Part shown: one piece after another, positions 1 to 12,700 of the stretch
Numbering within the stretch: position 1 is the stretch's first letter
How the letters are laid out: the number at the start of each line of letters is the position of its first letter
DNA from: Lutraria lutraria
Taxonomy: Eukaryota; Mollusca; Bivalvia; Venerida; Mactridae
Length of the DNA: 64,000 nt
Assembly: GCA_964023205.1 (NCBI GenBank)
Contig: OZ026844.1
Location: 5,392,840-5,456,839, forward strand
Direction of reading: 5' to 3'
The notes under the pieces: generated by a model
Database searches by the model: none
Told to the model about the DNA's origin: nothing
What the model saw: only the letters and a program-made list of their open reading frames with translations
Program-made: the position numbers and the translations under genes

Positions 1-150
1 AAGTGAGTGAAAAATAACGCTAGATTTATATATCGTATCTATCTGTGTTGTTTATTTTAACAATTTAATATATTTATTGGAAGCTCCAATGTTTATACAG
101 TAAATAATGATAAGGATAAAACTTTACACAAAATATAGACATTACATTAC

Positions 151-386
151 ATGATACACACACAATGACATTACATTAGAATGATACACACACAATGACA
201 TTACATTAGAATGATACACACACAATGACATTACATTACATGATACACACACACAATGACATTACATTAGAATGATACACACACAATGACATTACATGAG
301 AATGATACACACACAATGACATTACATTAGAATGATACACACACAATGACATTACATTAGAATGATACACACACAATGACATTACA
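151..386. repeat. 30-bp minisatellite, about 8 copies
   Basis: Tandem copies of a 30-bp unit beginning ATGATACACACACAATGACA and ending TTACATTAGA. The number of CA dinucleotides varies slightly between copies. The minus strand is open across it, but that is only the repeat. Confidence 0.95.
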
Positions 387-802
387 TAGATGATCAAATA
401 GGTAAACTTTACATTGATGTATGTATAGTATAAATGTACAAACAAAGAGCATGGGAAACTATTGCACAAAGGTATAGAGAAATATATATAAATGTACAGA
501 AATTGATATACAGATTTGTCAGTAATCAATGCTTATACAACAAACATGGCAGAGTACTGAATTCATCAATTCAACAAAAAGGACAATTTTAAAGTCAAAA
601 CTGAAATTTACATCGACCATACTCCAAGAAACTTGGAATTAAAAAGATTGCTTGATTTTTAAAGCATACAAATACAGGATAATGAATTTTTCAGCCAATT
701 GTATTTATTTGCATACGTAGGATCAGCAGACAGACGTAGCATCAACAGACAGAAGATGATAAAAATAAATATCAACAAATGGGTGTATTCAGTAACAGAC
801 TA

Positions 803-980
803 CAGTGCAACTTTTCCAGAGCAGCCCTCTCTCTTAAGCAACAACATCCCATCAACAACAGCAAAATTATTCCTAACTGTATCATTTAACAATTAATTTG
901 ACCACACTAGAGCAACAGGCTCTCAACAACAACATAATTTTGCTTCTCCAAAAGGGTGCTGCTTTGTAGAGGTTGCACTG
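803..980. mobile_element. MITE family B (CAGTGCAACCT ends), copy 1
   Basis: 178-bp non-autonomous DNA element. It starts CAGTGCAACTTTTCCAGAGC and ends GTAGAGGTTGCACTG, flanked by TA on both sides, as in Tc1/mariner/pogo-type insertions. No coding capacity. Confidence 0.75.
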
Positions 981-2290
981 TACATAACACAAACCCTTCA
1001 AGAATTCATTTAATCATGAATAGTTCATGAATATTTCATGAAGTAAAAATAACTTTACAGGGGCAGCTACGGTACGTACATACTGTGCATATATTCACCA
1101 CATGGCTAACAATGAAACAGGATATTACATGTACTACTGTTATTTTCAATACACAAAAGTGAAATTACACATAATTCTCAACTTTCAAATTGTTTAATTG
1201 AAGACAGCACATAACAAATAATGTCTAAGTTGTTGATACAACCTTGTTTTTATTTTATTAACTAGTATGAGAGAATATTGCAATCATAATGCCACTTCAG
1301 GACCCAAAACATCCTGTCATACCACTTCTTGAAAAGCAGGTAATGATAAACTTAGCGTTAAACAGGTTTATGTTTCATACATATACTAGAAATGATTCCC
1401 GAGCCAGATGACACAATGCCTCCACTGAGTGCTATAAGCAATACAATGATATGTGTGTATACATGTACATATGTTTGAATTTTAACAGAAATCGAACTTG
1501 ACCTGTAGTTTATTATTATACATGTTCATGTAAAATATGAAACCAATCCATGGAATATTTCTTGATTTATCACTCGGAAACCAAAATTTGAATGAACAGA
1601 CAGACAGGGCTAACACTATATGCACTCCTGCCATTCCAAATGGCTGGGGCATAAAAATATTCATAAGAATTTAACAACAAGAATATTGATCAAAATTCAT
1701 TACATGAATTTATGTTATTAAAAATAATATGGAGAAGAGAATTATATTACATATACATGTATGGTCTGTTATAATGACATCAGCAATAAATGCATTCTGG
1801 GTAATGCTTGTGTAAAGGTGCATTGTGGGTATCAGTGTCTGTGCTTTAGTAAGAAGTCTACATGAAAATCATTGCTTGACTGCCAGCAGTAAATTTATGA
1901 GTTTGTTGTCGTAGCAACCAATATCGTGAATAATGTACACATAGTTACCTAAAATTATGTACACATACACACAAATTGTTTGATACATTAATAGATCAGT
2001 ATACAATCATTTTTGTAACAAGCGCTGTTCATGAGATACGATATTCTACAAATAAATTCTCCAGATGTTTTGTAACGGTATAAATCAAAATATTAATGCA
2101 AAACAGTATACCTAGTTACCAGTGTACTGTGTTTGTGACATATTTGGTACAGAAAACATTAATGTTCAATGGAGTATTAAGTTAATAAAAATGTTAAATG
2201 AAAAAAATTGAAGAAAAGATGGTGGGGTATGCTAAATATATACACATTACATTCATAACACTTCATGAGTACATTATTAATGCTATAGAT

Positions 2291-2296
2291 TTTATT
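2291..2296 (-). terminator. Candidate polyadenylation signal AATAAA
   Basis: First AATAAA on the minus strand downstream of the FGD6 stop. It is followed by GT-rich sequence (TGTAATGTGTATATATTT) about 20-50 bases on. It implies a 3' UTR of about 1.4 kb. In AT-rich DNA such hexamers are common, so this is weak. Confidence 0.25.
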
Positions 2297-2570
2297 TGGA
2301 ATGAAATTGTGACATAAAAACATGAATTTACTGAAAAAAATGTATGTACAAAAAATGATGGTACATGTATATTACATTACATGTAGTACTAAGTACCCAA
2401 GGATAAAAAAGTCACAACCATACATTTAAAAAAAATTATATTTGTGATTCAATATAACTGTGGGGGTAATATAAAACATAAATATTACAAGTTAACAGAC
2501 AGTAAATACTAAATAAATGCAGTTTTAATTTCAAGGAAATGTGGGCAGCCCAAATCACCATAATTATGAA

Positions 2571-2748
2571 ATCAAAGTACTGAAAATACTCATGGAAACT
2601 GAACTTACATAGACTTGCACTGCAACATAGAACTAGAACTAGTTTTATAATTGCGGACGCAGATAAATGTAGTACTTTGGTTCACATTTAAAATTCATGC
2701 AGAGAGTGGTAGCTATGGAAACCAGAATTATCATTCAGTTTCCAAAAC
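2571..2748 (+). repeat. Dispersed repeat family E, copy 1
   Basis: About 180 bp beginning ATCAAAGTACTGAAAATACT and ending near a TTCAGTTTCC. Recurs at 9875-10067, 22930-23115 and 52029-52205 in the same orientation. Nature unknown. Confidence 0.7.
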
Positions 2749-3512
2749 TTAAATAACACAAAGTATTTCTATGGCATAATGACAACAAAAACAAGTCTAG
2801 TTATCTAATTACTTCATGAAATGTGTTTATCAAGAACTATATTAATTATAGTAGCTTTATAATACATCCAACACTGACTTTATCTTATTTTACAGATAAA
2901 ACAAAAGCACCATTTATAATTCTTGAAAAAAAAAGAAAATGCTTAAAAATTTCATGATAGCTGCAAGACAAGTAAATTTTAACATTTCTGGTACACAGAG
3001 TGACATTCTAATTAAATTGTCATTTTAAAAAATCCCTTTGTTTGATAGACGAAACAATGCAAGTTATATATACTTAATTATAACATAAGACTTTAATTAA
3101 ATGATCTGTAGTTTTCTAACAAGAGTCTATAACAATCATAACTAAAAATTAAGATTTGCTATTTAAAACACAATGCCCACCCCCTTGATCTTTGACCTAC
3201 TGACCTCAAAATGCACATATCCTGTAGTGGTTGCCATGAGGGACCAACATACCGGTATGAAATTAGATGATTGTAGGTGGAAGTGTTCAGATTAAAGTTT
3301 AGTACAAACAAAGATACAAACAGACAGACAGGTAAAAAACAATGTGCCACCAATCTATCAATACAGGGGCAAAAAAATCGTCCAAAATAACCTTCGAAAA
3401 GTTTCTATGGCTAAGTGAAACCAATGATGTCAGGAATATAATATATTGTAATTCCTGACACTCCAGTGACACAACAGCTGTCCACACTTGTTTCTCTTCC
3501 TCTTGTAGCATT

Positions 3513-3637
3513 AAGTCACATGATCAGATTCTACAAGTCATGTAACACTTGCATGATATCTATATCCAGGTCACATGATCAGTTTCTACAAGTCATGTGA
3601 CACTCACATGATACAAATATCTTGGTCACATGATCTT
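3513..3637. repeat. Tandem pair of TCACATGATC repeats
   Basis: Two diverged copies of a unit of about 60 bp: GTCACATGATCAGNTTCTAC, then AAGTCATGTNACACT, then CATGAT. A partial third copy follows. Confidence 0.7.
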
Positions 3638-3684
3638 ATCATGTATACATGATTATAAACCCAATGTCTTCAGGACTACCACAC

Positions 3685-3721
3685 TCAAGCCACAGTTGAT
3701 TCTCTCATTACACTGACCCAT
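3685..3721 (-). CDS. FGD6: FGD6 exon 23, C-terminal end of PH2 and stop
   Basis: 37 coding nt encoding (K)[11 protein letters not shown] and a TGA stop. The conserved Trp of the C-terminal PH helix is present, and the protein ends at the same place as FGD6 proteins (W-x5-E-x-T-V). Acceptor ATATTCCAG. The 3' UTR continues below 3685. Confidence 0.9.
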
Positions 3722-6700
3722 CTGGAATATGGGAGTAAAACAGCTATAGAAATATTAATCATTTATATAGTATGTTGATAATTATACTAAATATACAGAA
3801 AAACCTGAAAACAAAGGCCACTCTTGGGAATGATATAGTGTGGCCTTTATTGACAGGTGGCTATTATTCCGATGTCATCATGTTATATATGATAAAAGAT
3901 GTTTTTTAAACAAATTGCCAATATTCATAGAGTGACCTTTATTCAGCAGTGGCCGCTGATACAGGTTTGATTGTATACAAAAAGAATGGTGTAAAAATTG
4001 GCCTGAAGAGCAGATTAAGGGGTGAACCAAATGTCTTACAGATGACATACAACAACGTGGGCATGTATGTGAAAGGGTAAATATCATCAGTATACAACAC
4101 TATGATGTTTAGAAATAATTCCAGCAATAGAGAGAAAATATCTCAAAAATCTTGAAACTATTATGTTTTGACTGTTAGTGGTGACAGTAAAAGATCAGGG
4201 TTTAAGGTTATAATACTGAGATCAGTCTCCGATCTCAAATCTCATATCTTGTCTTCTAATGTTTCTAAGTTATCATTGATACATTAGTCTGGCAGCATTA
4301 CTGATTTAAACATTTTATCAGCTCTATCTTTTCAAACATAGTACATTGAGAATGCAATTGTGGTCAAAGACTGTTCTCAAAATTTATAACCTCGAGGCCA
4401 GTACTTACTTTTCAGTAGCTGTTGCACTGTCCGTTCTAAACACGACCGGTTCTGTGTTAGCATGAGACAGCTGAAACAATAATTCTGCTTCAACTCCCTC
4501 ATAATACTGAAATAAAAACACAAGTTACGGTAAGAGAGATAGAAGTATAAAAATGAGTACTCTTCTGTATTCATACCTACCCTGTTTTTAATTCCTAATT
4601 CATTTGCCCAGGTGATAAAATTTTTCATATCAGAGGCAACAAGGTGAAACTAACGCTTATCACAGATGTGACAAATACCCCCACACGCTGCTTTGACACA
4701 GATGTGTTCACTCACCAGCCCAAACAAAGCAAACACCATATTTGACCTGCAAGTATGACCTTGATCTTGGAGGTACATGTAAGGGCATGGTTCATTCATT
4801 CTACACACCGTCTAATGTAGGTGAACAACCATGCCAAGTTAATTTGAAATCCATTAATAAACAACAATGTAACAGAAAGAAATGCAACAAGATAGGATGT
4901 TATACATGATTCCAGTAAAATAACAAAACTATTGATACAGACAGGGCTAGCTGAAGCCCCAACATTATAGAATGAATCCCAGAGTTATTTACTATTTACT
5001 TCAACCACAGTTAAACAAACATACATATCTCAGTTTGTGTACATGTGCATTTATTCCTTGTTGAACATTCAAATGACATTTAAGTGATTTTGTACGAATG
5101 AATAACAAACTGCATGTACATGAACAAATGACCATAGCTGTCGATAAGGCTGTAAAACAAAAGACAAAAATAAAAGTACATACATCATTAAATCTGCTAA
5201 CTTCGTATCCTAGCAACACCATACTACTGGCAGCAGCTGTGTCCTATATAAAACGACATACATGTACAATATTAATACAAGTCTAAAACAAGAACTCAAA
5301 CAGTTGCAGTATTTTGTTTGTACATGTATTTGGTATTTGTTTATCTTTTATTAAATTTAAAAATATAAGAATATATACTAGTACAATTAAAAAATATAGC
5401 TATACATACGTAATGTAATGACCAATGGGCAATGACATTAATGTACAATGCCTGGTCAAGGGTATTAATTGAATAATGCAAGGTCAAGGAAAATTAATGT
5501 ATAATACAAGGTCGAGGACAATTAGTTTACAATACAAGTTCAATGACAATTTGTTTATATAATGTAAAATGCATTGTAAATCCAAATACCTGACTGGCTT
5601 TGAAGGTGTACAGAACTTTATCTCTCACAAGGAACCATTGCTTTTTCTTCCATTTTTTACCTTTATGCCATTTCTGTAGATAACCACTCATAGAAGCATC
5701 TTGATCAGTGGCTGAAACCTACATAGAGAAACAAATATTCATATGATCAAACTTGCTTATTTGTAAAGTTTGTTTACAGTTTATGATAAGATTCTGGCAG
5801 TTGAAGATATGCTTCCATGTGAATTGTACTGATTTCCCTTGTGCAGTCCATTATATTATTACTATAACTTAACCTTCATATTTCAGTCTGATAACAATAT
5901 TTACCTCTTTTAGTCTGTGTACTTTATTAACCTCTTTCAATGTGTGTACTGTATGTGTACTGTATGTGTACTTTATTTACCTCTTTCAATGTGTGTGCTG
6001 TATGTGTACTTTAGTTACCTCTTTCAATGTGTGTACTGTATGTATACTACCTGTGTACTATATTAACCTCTTTCAATGTGTGTACTGTATGTGTACTTTA
6101 TTTACCTCTTTCAATGTGTGTACTATCTGTGTGTACTACATTAACCTCTTTCAATGTGTGTACTGTACGTGTACTATATTTACCTCTTTCAATGTGTGTA
6201 CTATCGGTGTACTATATTAACCCTCTTTCAATGTATGTACTGTATGTGTACTATATTTACCTCTTTCAATGTGTGTACTGTATGTGTACTATCTATGTAC
6301 AATATTTACTCTTTCCATTCTGTGTACTGTGTGTGTACTATATTTACCTCTTTCAATGTGTGTACTGTAAATATACTATATTTACCTCTTTCAATGTGTG
6401 TACTGTAAATATACTATATTTACCTCTTTCAATGTGTGTACTATCTGTGTGAACTATATTTACCTCTTACAATGTGTGTACTATCTGTGTGTACTATATT
6501 TACCTCTTTCAATGTATGTACTATCTGTGTACTATCTGTGTGCACTAAATTTATCTCTTTCAATGAGTGTACTACCTGTGTACTATATTAACCTCTTTCA
6601 ATGTGTGTACTGTATGTGTACTATCTATGTACAATATTTACCTCTTTCCATTCTGTGTAATATCTGTGTACTATATTTACCTCTTTCAGTCTGTCTGGTC

Positions 6701-9700
6701 TCACAGTATTCTTCTTATCACTTCTACCACTTCTACGTATTTTCTGAAATCTTTCAAATAATCCATTCAGACTCAAGGTGTTACCACTTTCATCTTCCTC
6801 TTTATTTACACTTTCTTCTTTCTCTGGATTCTCTTTAGCCTTCTTCTCTGCTTCTGTGTGAAATAAATGACAGGTATAAGAAATTTACATAGTAACAAAA
6901 TGTGCCCGCCCGGTTAGCTCCGCAGTCAAAGTGTTTGTGTGCTGATCGAGAGGTTGTGAGCTCGAACCCTGGGCGAGGCTCACACTGTCCATGACAAATT
7001 TGACCGAAGATATTACATCCTATGTTAAATTGTCCTTCTTCTCTAAATTATGTGGGGTAGCCTGGCAGAAGCTTACAGATATAATGTGGTTAGTACTGGT
7101 TAAGGCCTAAATGAAGTCCAGGAAAGCTGGTTAGGATAACTGCCCACCACGATATGATTGAAATAATGTTGAAAATGGCGTTAAACCCGATGAAACAAAC
7201 AAACAAACAAGTAACAAAATGTGCAAACTGATCATGTATAAGGTTACCTTTTACCACACAACAACCTTTGTTGTCTACAAGAGTAACCTTCCATGTTTTA
7301 TAATAGAGTAATTTACCTTGTGTGCACAAGGGTAATTTTCATTTTTGTCTACAAGAGTAACCTATCTTGTTGAATGCAAGAGTAACTTATCTTGTTGTCT
7401 ACAAGAGTAACTTATCATTTTGTATACAAGAGTGACCTACCTACTGATTATGTGCAAGAACAACTTACCTTCACTGAGTGTCTTAAAGCACTTATCACAT
7501 ACTCTAGCAAGTTTATATTTCAGATAACGTAATGGAGCTTTTCCTTCAGAGCAATTACCACACACAACCTGTATAAAAATGGACAAAGTTAATGACAGGA
7601 ACACATCTGATACATTGTACATACTTGTATATGATAATGCTTTTCATAATCTACTGTTTGTGTAAAGGTGCCTCTGTGGTTGAGTGGTTAAGGTCTCAGA
7701 CCAGTAATCACTAGCCCCTTATCTCTGTGAGGATGAATCCCACCAGGAAGTAGCTAACGGAAAGTCAATGGTTCTACCCAGGTGTAAGTCTGAGGTTTTC
7801 CTCCACCATCAAAGTTTCATAGTTGCAAAATCACCCTGGCTGTTGGTAAACCCAAAAGTGAACAGTTTGTTAATTTCAATTTTGGTGTCAAGATTTATAT
7901 AGTTAGTACATCTGATGAAAATCAAATACACAAAATGCCATCTGATGCAAAAAAGACAACAACAATATACAATATGTTGTCTGATACAGAACCAATACAC
8001 AAAATGTTGTCTGATACAGAACCAATACACAAAATGTTGTCTGATACTGAACCAATACACAAAATGTTGTCTGATACAGAACCAATACACAAAATGTTGT
8101 CTGATACAGAACCAATATACAAAATGTTGTCTGATACAGAACCAATACACAAAATGTGGTCTGATGCAAAGAAAAACAACAATACACAAACTATCACCTG
8201 ATGTAAAATCAAAGACATAAAATCTCTATTTACCCATCCACAAGCTCTACAATGATGTCTCCTCCATGTGACAGTAAATTCACATGTACATAACATACAC
8301 ATAGTAACACGTGCATCAGGTATCCATAATGGTGCTTTATGTCCCAGTACGAAATCTTTATCAAGTAATGCCTGAAAAATAAATTTGTAATATAAAACTT
8401 AAAACCCTTAAGTAACCTTTACAGAGACATGACCTTCAAACTGAAAGTAAATTTTGTCTCGATCCTTAATACAAGGTGACCAAATAGAAGAGTGACACAA
8501 TAAAACTTCTAAATTAAATACAATAAAAATGTTATCACAAAATGCTTCAATTAAGTTCAAATCTGGCTTTCATTTCCTTAGTGTTCTTGTTTTTATATTA
8601 ATTTCAAGACATATTTGTAACTGTAATGCCACTCTACGAATAACTAATGAACTAAAAATTGACCTTTGCTCTGAAGGTTTCTTTTTTACTAAGAAATAAC
8701 CACCTTATTACATCAAGTCACTTAATGCAAAAATATTTTCATCAAATAAATGATTATATCACTTTTGAATGTGTAATTACATGAAAAAAGGGCCATATAA
8801 ATATGGTATAATAATTATACATATTTTCGAACATGATTGAAACATTTACATACAATAACATATTACACATAGGACAAAAATGAGAAAGACATTGTTAGCT
8901 TATGGCAATAATTATGTAACTACTACATTGTATTTCTAGGACAAGTACATGTATGATACAAAATAGAGTTGAAATAATCTATGGGTGCTTTAATCATCCA
9001 TATTATATGTGATTGTTGATTTTCTGGAATTTAAGTTTAAAATGCTAGTAGTGACTAGTTTAAAGTACCACATGTTGTGAATGGACTCATAATTGTAAAA
9101 TGAATATACAGCTACAGTGTGCTATAGTACATGACTGTAATACTTGATGTTTTATTAATATCAGGCCTTCCTTAAAAATATTTTGTTTGGGGTTATGCTA
9201 CCTAATCACCTAAATCGTTCCTACCCAACTTTTTTTTCGGTCTTTAAGTTAATTTTTTTTACGATATATAAATAGCATTCTGACATATATTTCGGGTTTA
9301 AGGTAAAAAATAAATTGTAAAAAATTATTTCCTACCTACCCACCGAAATTTCTCAGGATATGGTTACCACAAACAAACATTTTTAGGATGGCCTCAGTGC
9401 AGTATGAAACTAGTCACATGATCACACATAAGTCACATGATCACACATAATGTCACATGACAAAATAAATGGTCATATGATCACACATAAAGTCACATGA
9501 TCAAATTGATGGTCATGTGATCAGTTGTACAAAGTACAAAGAATTTTAACAACAGTGTCATATCAGAGGAAGTAAGTAAATGCCTGCAACAGCTTTAAAA
9601 AGCACAAAGTATTTATAACATATCTGTATGCCTAATATCTGTGCATCAGAAAAATAGTTCAATGAAAAATGCCATGACCATTAGATGTACATGTACGTTA

Positions 9701-12700
9701 TTGTCCAAATAGGAAAAAGCAAGCCAACTCACAGCTGATATACTTTTATGTAAATGGTTATGAAGTATCAAAAATAAACCTGAAACAATTAAAGCCCCCA
9801 CAAAAAAACTAAACTAATAATTTTCTTTATCACTGTGTGATTACTGATTAATAGGTTGAAAGTTTTTAAAAATTCAAAGTACTGAAAGTTCTCATTAAAA
9901 CTAAACTTATACATGTAACACTGCAACACAAAATGGGAACTAGTTTAAAAATTGCATGGCGGATGTTGAAAACTGTAGTACATGTACTTTGGTCCGCATC
10001 AAAATTCATGTGTGCCGAGTGAGTGACAGTTATAGAAAGCTGAACTAACGTTCAGTTGCTATTAACAAATTTTTCATGAAATACAGCCAAGCAGTACAAA
10101 CTGCGAGCTACTTACAAGCTACAAGAATTTGAAAAGCTGAATGATAGTAAGTGATGTGTGTATTTTCTACAGATCAAGGGTGAAGCAACTTAAAAATGTA
10201 ACAGCAATAGTCATTAATGCAGGTTATGCTAATTAGACAATTAGAAGCTTCAGTAGAATAGGCACGGATTACAGAAACTTGTATGAAAAAGCTCTCTCTT
10301 AGGTCAGTTTAACAGTAAATAGGACTGAAAACCACATCACACGTTAATTGGACCTACAGGTATACATCTTAAGATTTAGGTTGACCAAACACTCATCTTG
10401 TTACATTGACCATTAAATGAATTTAGTGATTCTTACATCTGGTAACCCACAATAAACTGTAGTTTCAACTAATTACCACAATTAAGGTGGTTTTTACTTG
10501 AATTTCAGATAACCAGTGTACAGCTAGCAATATAGAGAAATAATTCTTTTGTTTCCACATTTGAATGTCTACCAAGTAATGAGCAAATAAAAAAATAAAG
10601 AATTTTAATAAGCATCTCGTAGAGAAAGATGATCTTCCTAATCAGAACAATAAAATATAATTAAAATCACCAGCTAACTTAAAATGTCCCACTTATTAAA
10701 ATGATTTTGTTGTCTACATGCCAAGAACATAATTATATACAGATGGGTGAAAGTTGAAAATTTCGAAAAAAAACAACAGAAAAATCTTAACCTTGGTGCA
10801 GCAAAAATAATAAAAAAACAAGCCCAGTCCGGAACTGCAAAAAAACGGAAAACTTTCACCCCAGTATACATATTTACACCCTTTTATAAATTCCAGTTAC
10901 CAAGCACCCAGCCTGTGATATTAGAAGGGACGCTAAGATAGGTAAGAAATAAGTTTAAAGTATATAGAAAATCTTTTACCACATTTATATAAAAGTTCTA
11001 AGCACGAAAACTCACCTCAAAATCAAACCCCTAAAACATGCAATAAACAGGTAATGTATAAAATAACAATCTTATCATATATTATATAATATAAACAGGT
11101 AATGTATAAAATAACAATCTTATCATATATTATATAATATCCATACTAAACCTACCATATCATCAAACAACAGAGGTTAAAGAGGTCAAAGAGTTAACCA
11201 ACATGAGTCCAATGATTAAACTAGGCCCCTAATGTTCCAAGAATGGGTGTTATAGGAAAAAAGAATGTACTAGTTAACTAAATCAAATACAAATTAAACA
11301 AACTATCTAATATTAATCAATTATTGAGTTGTCTCCCTTTTATCAATCAAGTTGCCTCCCCTTAAACTTGATTACATGTTCAAATAATTTGTTTGAAGTT
11401 TGTCTCAATACTGCAGCTTTTCCTACAGCATATTTATTAAAGCAGTCATTCTGTTAAGACTTTTAAATTCAATTCCAGATTCTTGGTTGTCTATTAATAC
11501 TAACTTCTGTAAGAAAACGTGTAATTTTATGGGTGAAAGTTGAGTATTTAAAAAAACCTGAAAATTAAATGTTAATATCGGTTTAGCAGAAGCAATAAAA
11601 ATCATTATAAACCAGTATAAACCTGCTAAAGATTGGAATTCTGGCATATTCCTAAAAATATTTTCAAACATAAATTCTGTATGTCCTAAAAAGGATGCTC
11701 ATGTCACAGTTATTTTGTTTTGCATTCTAACTCATCACATAAACCATCCACACCAAACACGTATAAACCATTAACCACACATAGCATACCCCAACATTGT
11801 TAAAGTAATTCATCAATACCTGATCTTCAATGTCCTCCTAGAAAGTTACATACACCAGATACATGGATCAAAACACAGAATAAATGATCAGTGAAAAAGT
11901 CTCTTAGAAAAAATGGGGTATTTTTCATTTTTTTAGTTCATTTTGTACATGTATCAGCATTCTTCAAGAGGGACTCATATTCCTATACATATGGGATTTT
12001 TTTTTTTTTTTTTTTTTTTTAGAAATGCATGTAGATTTAAAAAATTAATACTTCGACGAGGTGAAGATGTATTGTTCGACAAGAGGTGTGAATAACTGTA
12101 AATATTGGCCATGGGACCTGATAACTGGTTCCAGCCAAACGGAGTCAAAACAATAAAGAACATAATAACAAAAGCATTTAGGACGAGATAATGAGTTCTA
12201 GTTTTCTGGGTACTTCAAATTTATGGAGGTCCAGCCAATGAGAGTTCAACGTAATTTCAACAAAGAAAAAGAAAATCCTATTTGTCGGAATCGTCATTTC
12301 AGCATTACCTCTGTTTGATTATTGAAATATATCTATAAAGCAGCTTAAGCTTCAGTAAAGATTATTTATTTCGTTTTTGCAAAATAAAACAAAAAGTAAA
12401 TAAAAACATACACCATTAATAGAATCAATAAAATATAGCAAAATATAAAGACAATGCATCAACAGGAATTTCATGAACTGAGAGAAATCTAACATCAATT
12501 TTATGTACACAACTTACTGTTCTAAGAAGTATTCCATTAGCTCAGCAGGTCTGAGAGACTGCAAAAATGTGTCAATACAGTTCATGCACCATTTATTGAG
12601 AAAGCTTACTTTATTTCAATAATAGTACCGGTGAATTCAGGAAGTTGGAACAATGGTTCAAAATACAAGTACATGAGATACTAGTACAAGTACATGAATT

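Larger units (their letters stand above)
1..3684. other. 3' flank / possible FGD6 3' UTR, no other gene
   Basis: No coding exon recognised. Contents: a 30-bp minisatellite (151-386), a MITE (803-980), dispersed repeats near 996-1060, 1485-1660 and 2571-2748, and a tandem pair of roughly 60-bp TCACATGATC-containing units at 3513-3637. Confidence 0.6.

Noticed and set aside
151..386. Regular 30-bp repeats resembling a CRISPR array
   Set aside because: Units are contiguous with no unique spacers, and the surrounding DNA is a eukaryotic gene locus. The same applies to 7965-8215 and 45316-47803.
5942..6838. Cys/Tyr-rich open frames on the plus strand (141 and 146 residues)
   Set aside because: Translation of the intron 19 repeat on the wrong strand. 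The repeated protein pattern simply follows the DNA unit.
6903..6975. Possible tRNA gene at the SINE head
   Set aside because: A- and B-box-like elements are present, but it does not fold as a full cloverleaf by eye and continues into a SINE body and tail.
7809..8302. Long open frames on both strands (126, 101, 94 and 88 residues)
   Set aside because: They are read-through of the 30-bp minisatellite. The only real coding part is the FGD6 exon 17 at 8234-8371.
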